Assembly (NCBI GenBank): GCA_035403085.1
Contig: DAONEM010000060.1
Span: 1 to 6,949 of the forward strand
Direction: 5' to 3'
DNA from: JAMOAD01 sp023621955
GTDB lineage: Bacteria > Acidobacteriota > Aminicenantia > JAMOAD01
DNA length: 6,949 nucleotides
Positions 4,758 to 6,949 of the stretch are shown here, piece after piece. Each line of letters opens with the position of its first letter. Position 1 is the first letter of the stretch. The notes beneath the pieces were generated by a model. That model worked only from the letters and a program-made list of their open reading frames with translations, had not been told where the DNA came from and did no database searches. The translations under genes and the position numbers were made by a program.

Positions 4758-6949
4758 GTGACCCTTCTAAAAGAGCCTCTTAACTCTTTTCTCAGGAGAG
4801 CCTTGCGTTACGGGAAGATCACATCCCTCTTTCTTCTTCCGATTCTCTTCTTCGGCTCTCTCGTCCTCTGGCTGGCTTCCTCCCGCGCCGAAAACGAAAT
4901 GAGGAGGGGGTTTCTCGCTCAAGCCCGCTTCATCGTCGATTCCATAAGCGGCGAAAGCCTCTCTTCCCTCTCCGGCTCTTCACAAGACCTCTCTTCTCCC
5001 CTCTACCGCTCACTGAAGAGACAGCTGATGGACATTCGCTCCGTCGCCTCGGAGTGCCGCTTTCTCTACATCATGGGGAGGAAACAGGACGGAAGGCTCT
5101 TCTACTACGCTGACTCGGAACCTCAAGAGTCGAAAGATTACTCGCCTCCCGGGCAGATCTATCCGAACGCGGAATTCGACCTGATCAGCACCTTTCGAAA
5201 AGGGGAGGAGGCTATACTGGGACGCGGCTCCGACGCCTGGGGAACCTGGGTCAGCGTCCTTGTCCCCATCCGAAACCTGAAAACCGGAAAGATTATCGCC
5301 TTCCTGGGGATGGACGTGGACGCCCGGCTTTGGAAACGGACAGCCCTCTTCAAGGGAATCGTCCCCACCGGAGGGGCTCTGATCCTGGGAATCGGACTTC
5401 TTGCCCTCTTCCTTGTCCACCGTGGAGAGAGGTCTCTCCGCACGCCCTTGTTTCTGAGAATCCTTCCCCTCCTTGCCATTCTCTGCTTTCTTGTTCTGAC
5501 CGCCTGCGCCTTGATTCTCTGGAAGGTCCAAGACCGCCGACTCGACGAGATCACCACCGGCAAAGTGGCAGAACGTTCCATGGTTTGGCTCTTGAGGCAG
5601 AAAGAGAGTAGCCCTCAAGCCCTTTTCAAGGAGAAGCTGATCGTCGCAGCGGATCAAGAGTTCTCTCCCTTCACGTTCCTTCGGGGGAAGGCCCTCCCGG
5701 CAGGCCACGACATAGACGTGATGAACCTTCTGGCCAAACGCATGGGAATCGACGTGGAGTACCATCTCCTTCCCTGGCAAGAGGCCAAGCGGGAGTTACT
5801 CGAAAAGAGGGCCGACATCCTTTTGACCCTCTCCTACTCCGACAAGAGAACCGAAGAGTACGGGATGACGACGCCGGTCTGGCAGGAGTCTTTCGCCCTC
5901 TTCTCGAACGGATCCAGGAGGTTTCAGGGCTTCGGAGACCTCCGACGGGGACGACTCGGGACGCTCCAGGAAGGGGTCGTCGGCCCTCTCTTCATCCAAC
6001 CCTTAGGTCTCACGAAGTCGACCTCCTTTTTTCCAACCTTTCTGGACGCTTTCCTGGCCTTGGAAAAGAAGAGAGTCGATTTCGTCTTGGCTCCCTACTC
6101 GGTGGGTATCGAGACACTGACGAAGGAGAAGATCAAAAACGTCGCGGTTGTCGGTCCGCCCCTTCTCTCTTCCGCCAGCTGTTTCGCCGTTAGGAAAGAG
6201 GAGACATCCCTTCTGGTCTTGTTGAACAAACACTTGGAGGAGATGAAAAACGATGGAACCCTCCAAAGGATCCATCAACGTTGGAATTTTCACTCCCGAA
6301 AGGAGCTGAAGGACGTCTCTCCCTGGTTGAGAGTCGTTCTCCTCTCCCTTCTCGCGATTCTTCTCCTCTCCGCTCTCCTGTCGATCTGGGTCATCACCCT
6401 TCGCAGAGAGGTCAAGCGAACCACAGGAGAGCTCCAGGAGAGACAGCAGTACCTTTCAGCGACTCTCCATTCCATCATCGACGGGGTCATCAGCACAGAT
6501 TCTTCGGGTCGGATAACGGACATCAACGGAGTCGCCGAGGCTCTGACCGGGTGGCGAAGCGGCGAAGCCCTCGGGCACCCCTTGGATGAGGTCTTCCGTT
6601 GCTCCACGTTCACCGTTTCCATAGAGGAAAAGAGCCCGCTCTTTCAGATGTTGCACAGAGGAGGGTTCATAAACCACGAAACGCCGACCGTGCTCCTTTC
6701 GAAGGAGGGAAGGGAGAGGCTCATCACCGAAAGCCGCTCCTCCATCCACGACACAACCGGCGCCCCCGTCGGTACCGTGGTCGTCTTCAGGGATGTCACG
6801 GAAGATTACCTTCAGAGGGAGGAGCTCCGCGAGAGTGAAGAGAGACACCGCCTTGTCGAGGAGAACATGCCTGGCGCTATTGCCATCCTCAACCTTGAGG
6901 AGCGGCAACGCTTCACCTATGTCAGTCCCTCGATCTTAGCCCTGAAAGG
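4758..6949 (+). CDS. Membrane sensor protein: Cache-like domain, family 3 solute-binding domain, tandem PAS; 3' part outside window
   Basis: The frame runs from GTG 4758 to the right edge without a stop, giving 730 codons plus 2 nt. Layout: TM1 (21-40), an extracytoplasmic Cache-like domain (about 45-195, with RFLYIMGR, YSPPGQIYP, WGTWVSVLVPI and GMDVDA), TM2 (203-220), a short arginine-rich inner loop, and TM3 (235-256). Then come a family 3 solute-binding domain (about 291-512, with GHDIDVMNLLAKRMG, ADILLTLSYSDKRTEEY and the C-terminal NDGTLQRIHQRW), TM4 (524-546), a charged coiled linker, PAS1 (about 563-690, with IIDGVISTDSSGRITDIN and LTGW) and the start of PAS2 (691 on). Such proteins sense small molecules outside the membrane; output may be a histidine kinase (as in BvgS/EvgS), GGDEF or HD-GYP, and is not visible. 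GTG is chosen because AAGGAG (4742-4747) lies 10 nt upstream, an in-frame stop sits at 4731-4733, and the next ATG falls after TM1. Confidence 0.93.
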   Translation, partial: MTLLKEPLNSFLRRALRYGKITSLFLLPILFFGSLVLWLASSRAENEMRRGFLAQARFIVDSISGESLSSLSGSSQDLSSPLYRSLKRQLMDIRSVASECRFLYIMGRKQDGRLFYYADSEPQESKDYSPPGQIYPNAEFDLISTFRKGEEAILGRGSDAWGTWVSVLVPIRNLKTGKIIAFLGMDVDARLWKRTALFKGIVPTGGALILGIGLLALFLVHRGERSLRTPLFLRILPLLAILCFLVLTACALILWKVQDRRLDEITTGKVAERSMVWLLRQKESSPQALFKEKLIVAADQEFSPFTFLRGKALPAGHDIDVMNLLAKRMGIDVEYHLLPWQEAKRELLEKRADILLTLSYSDKRTEEYGMTTPVWQESFALFSNGSRRFQGFGDLRRGRLGTLQEGVVGPLFIQPLGLTKSTSFFPTFLDAFLALEKKRVDFVLAPYSVGIETLTKEKIKNVAVVGPPLLSSASCFAVRKEETSLLVLLNKHLEEMKNDGTLQRIHQRWNFHSRKELKDVSPWLRVVLLSLLAILLLSALLSIWVITLRREVKRTTGELQERQQYLSATLHSIIDGVISTDSSGRITDINGVAEALTGWRSGEALGHPLDEVFRCSTFTVSIEEKSPLFQMLHRGGFINHETPTVLLSKEGRERLITESRSSIHDTTGAPVGTVVVFRDVTEDYLQREELRESEERHRLVEENMPGAIAILNLEERQRFTYVSPSILALK

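Noticed and set aside
4502..4783. 93-codon plus-strand frame starting with TTG, and a 68-codon frame at 4292-4498
   Set aside because: No convincing ribosome binding site and no family features; the first overlaps the start of the sensor and the second the end of the GNAT gene.
5010..5780. 256-codon open frame on the minus strand
   Set aside because: It lies wholly antisense to the well-supported sensor gene, its product is a low-complexity charged sequence, and the plus strand shows clear domains throughout.
1..6949. tRNA, rRNA, CRISPR arrays, insertion sequences
   Set aside because: No cloverleaf, rRNA-like stretch, regularly spaced repeats, transposase frame or terminal inverted repeats were seen.

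Overview
The window looks like a bacterial chromosome segment of moderately high G+C, with pyrimidine-rich coding strands (many CTC, TTC and CTT codons, Arg often AGG or AGA). The gene content is that of an anaerobic, probably amino-acid- or peptide-fermenting bacterium: a hydrogenase-4-type proton-pumping subunit, an FMN split-barrel flavoprotein, and a large Cache/solute-binding/PAS membrane sensor. Synergistota (Dethiosulfovibrio-like) or a deltaproteobacterial relative would fit, but no taxonomic marker is present, so this is only an inference.

Left part (1-2542), all on the minus strand. A HyfB-type membrane subunit runs off the left edge (1-1232; 410 codons visible). It overlaps by one base (TGATG) an upstream gene for an unusual fusion of an excisionase/MerR-like helix-turn-helix and a PTS EIIA (PtsN-like) domain (1232-1948). 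That pair has its own sigma70-like promoter (TTGACA, 17 bp, CACTAT), with a perfect 14-bp palindrome sitting on the predicted transcription start. Just upstream a very strong GC-rich hairpin (2042-2111) separates this unit from a small three-helix membrane protein of unknown function (2150-2542).

Middle (2543-3084). A 542-bp intergenic region is AT-rich at its left end, where promoter-like elements for both strands overlap. To the right it contains a poly-U hairpin and three successive GAGAG...CTCTC stem units; one carries a motif resembling the conserved glycine-riboswitch core. An 8-bp hairpin overlaps the ribosome binding site of the next gene.

Right part (3085-6949), all on the plus strand. 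A flavin reductase-like protein and a GNAT acetyltransferase (TTG start, 3-nt gap) form a tight pair. After a 443-bp gap with weak hairpins and a possible promoter comes a large sensor protein (4758 to the right edge; 730 codons visible). Its order is TM, Cache-like domain, TM-TM, family 3 solute-binding domain, TM, PAS, and the start of a second PAS. Its output domain lies outside the window.

The most notable element is the EIIA-HTH regulator translationally coupled to a proton pump. The two-input sensor and the structured intergenic region are the next best leads.
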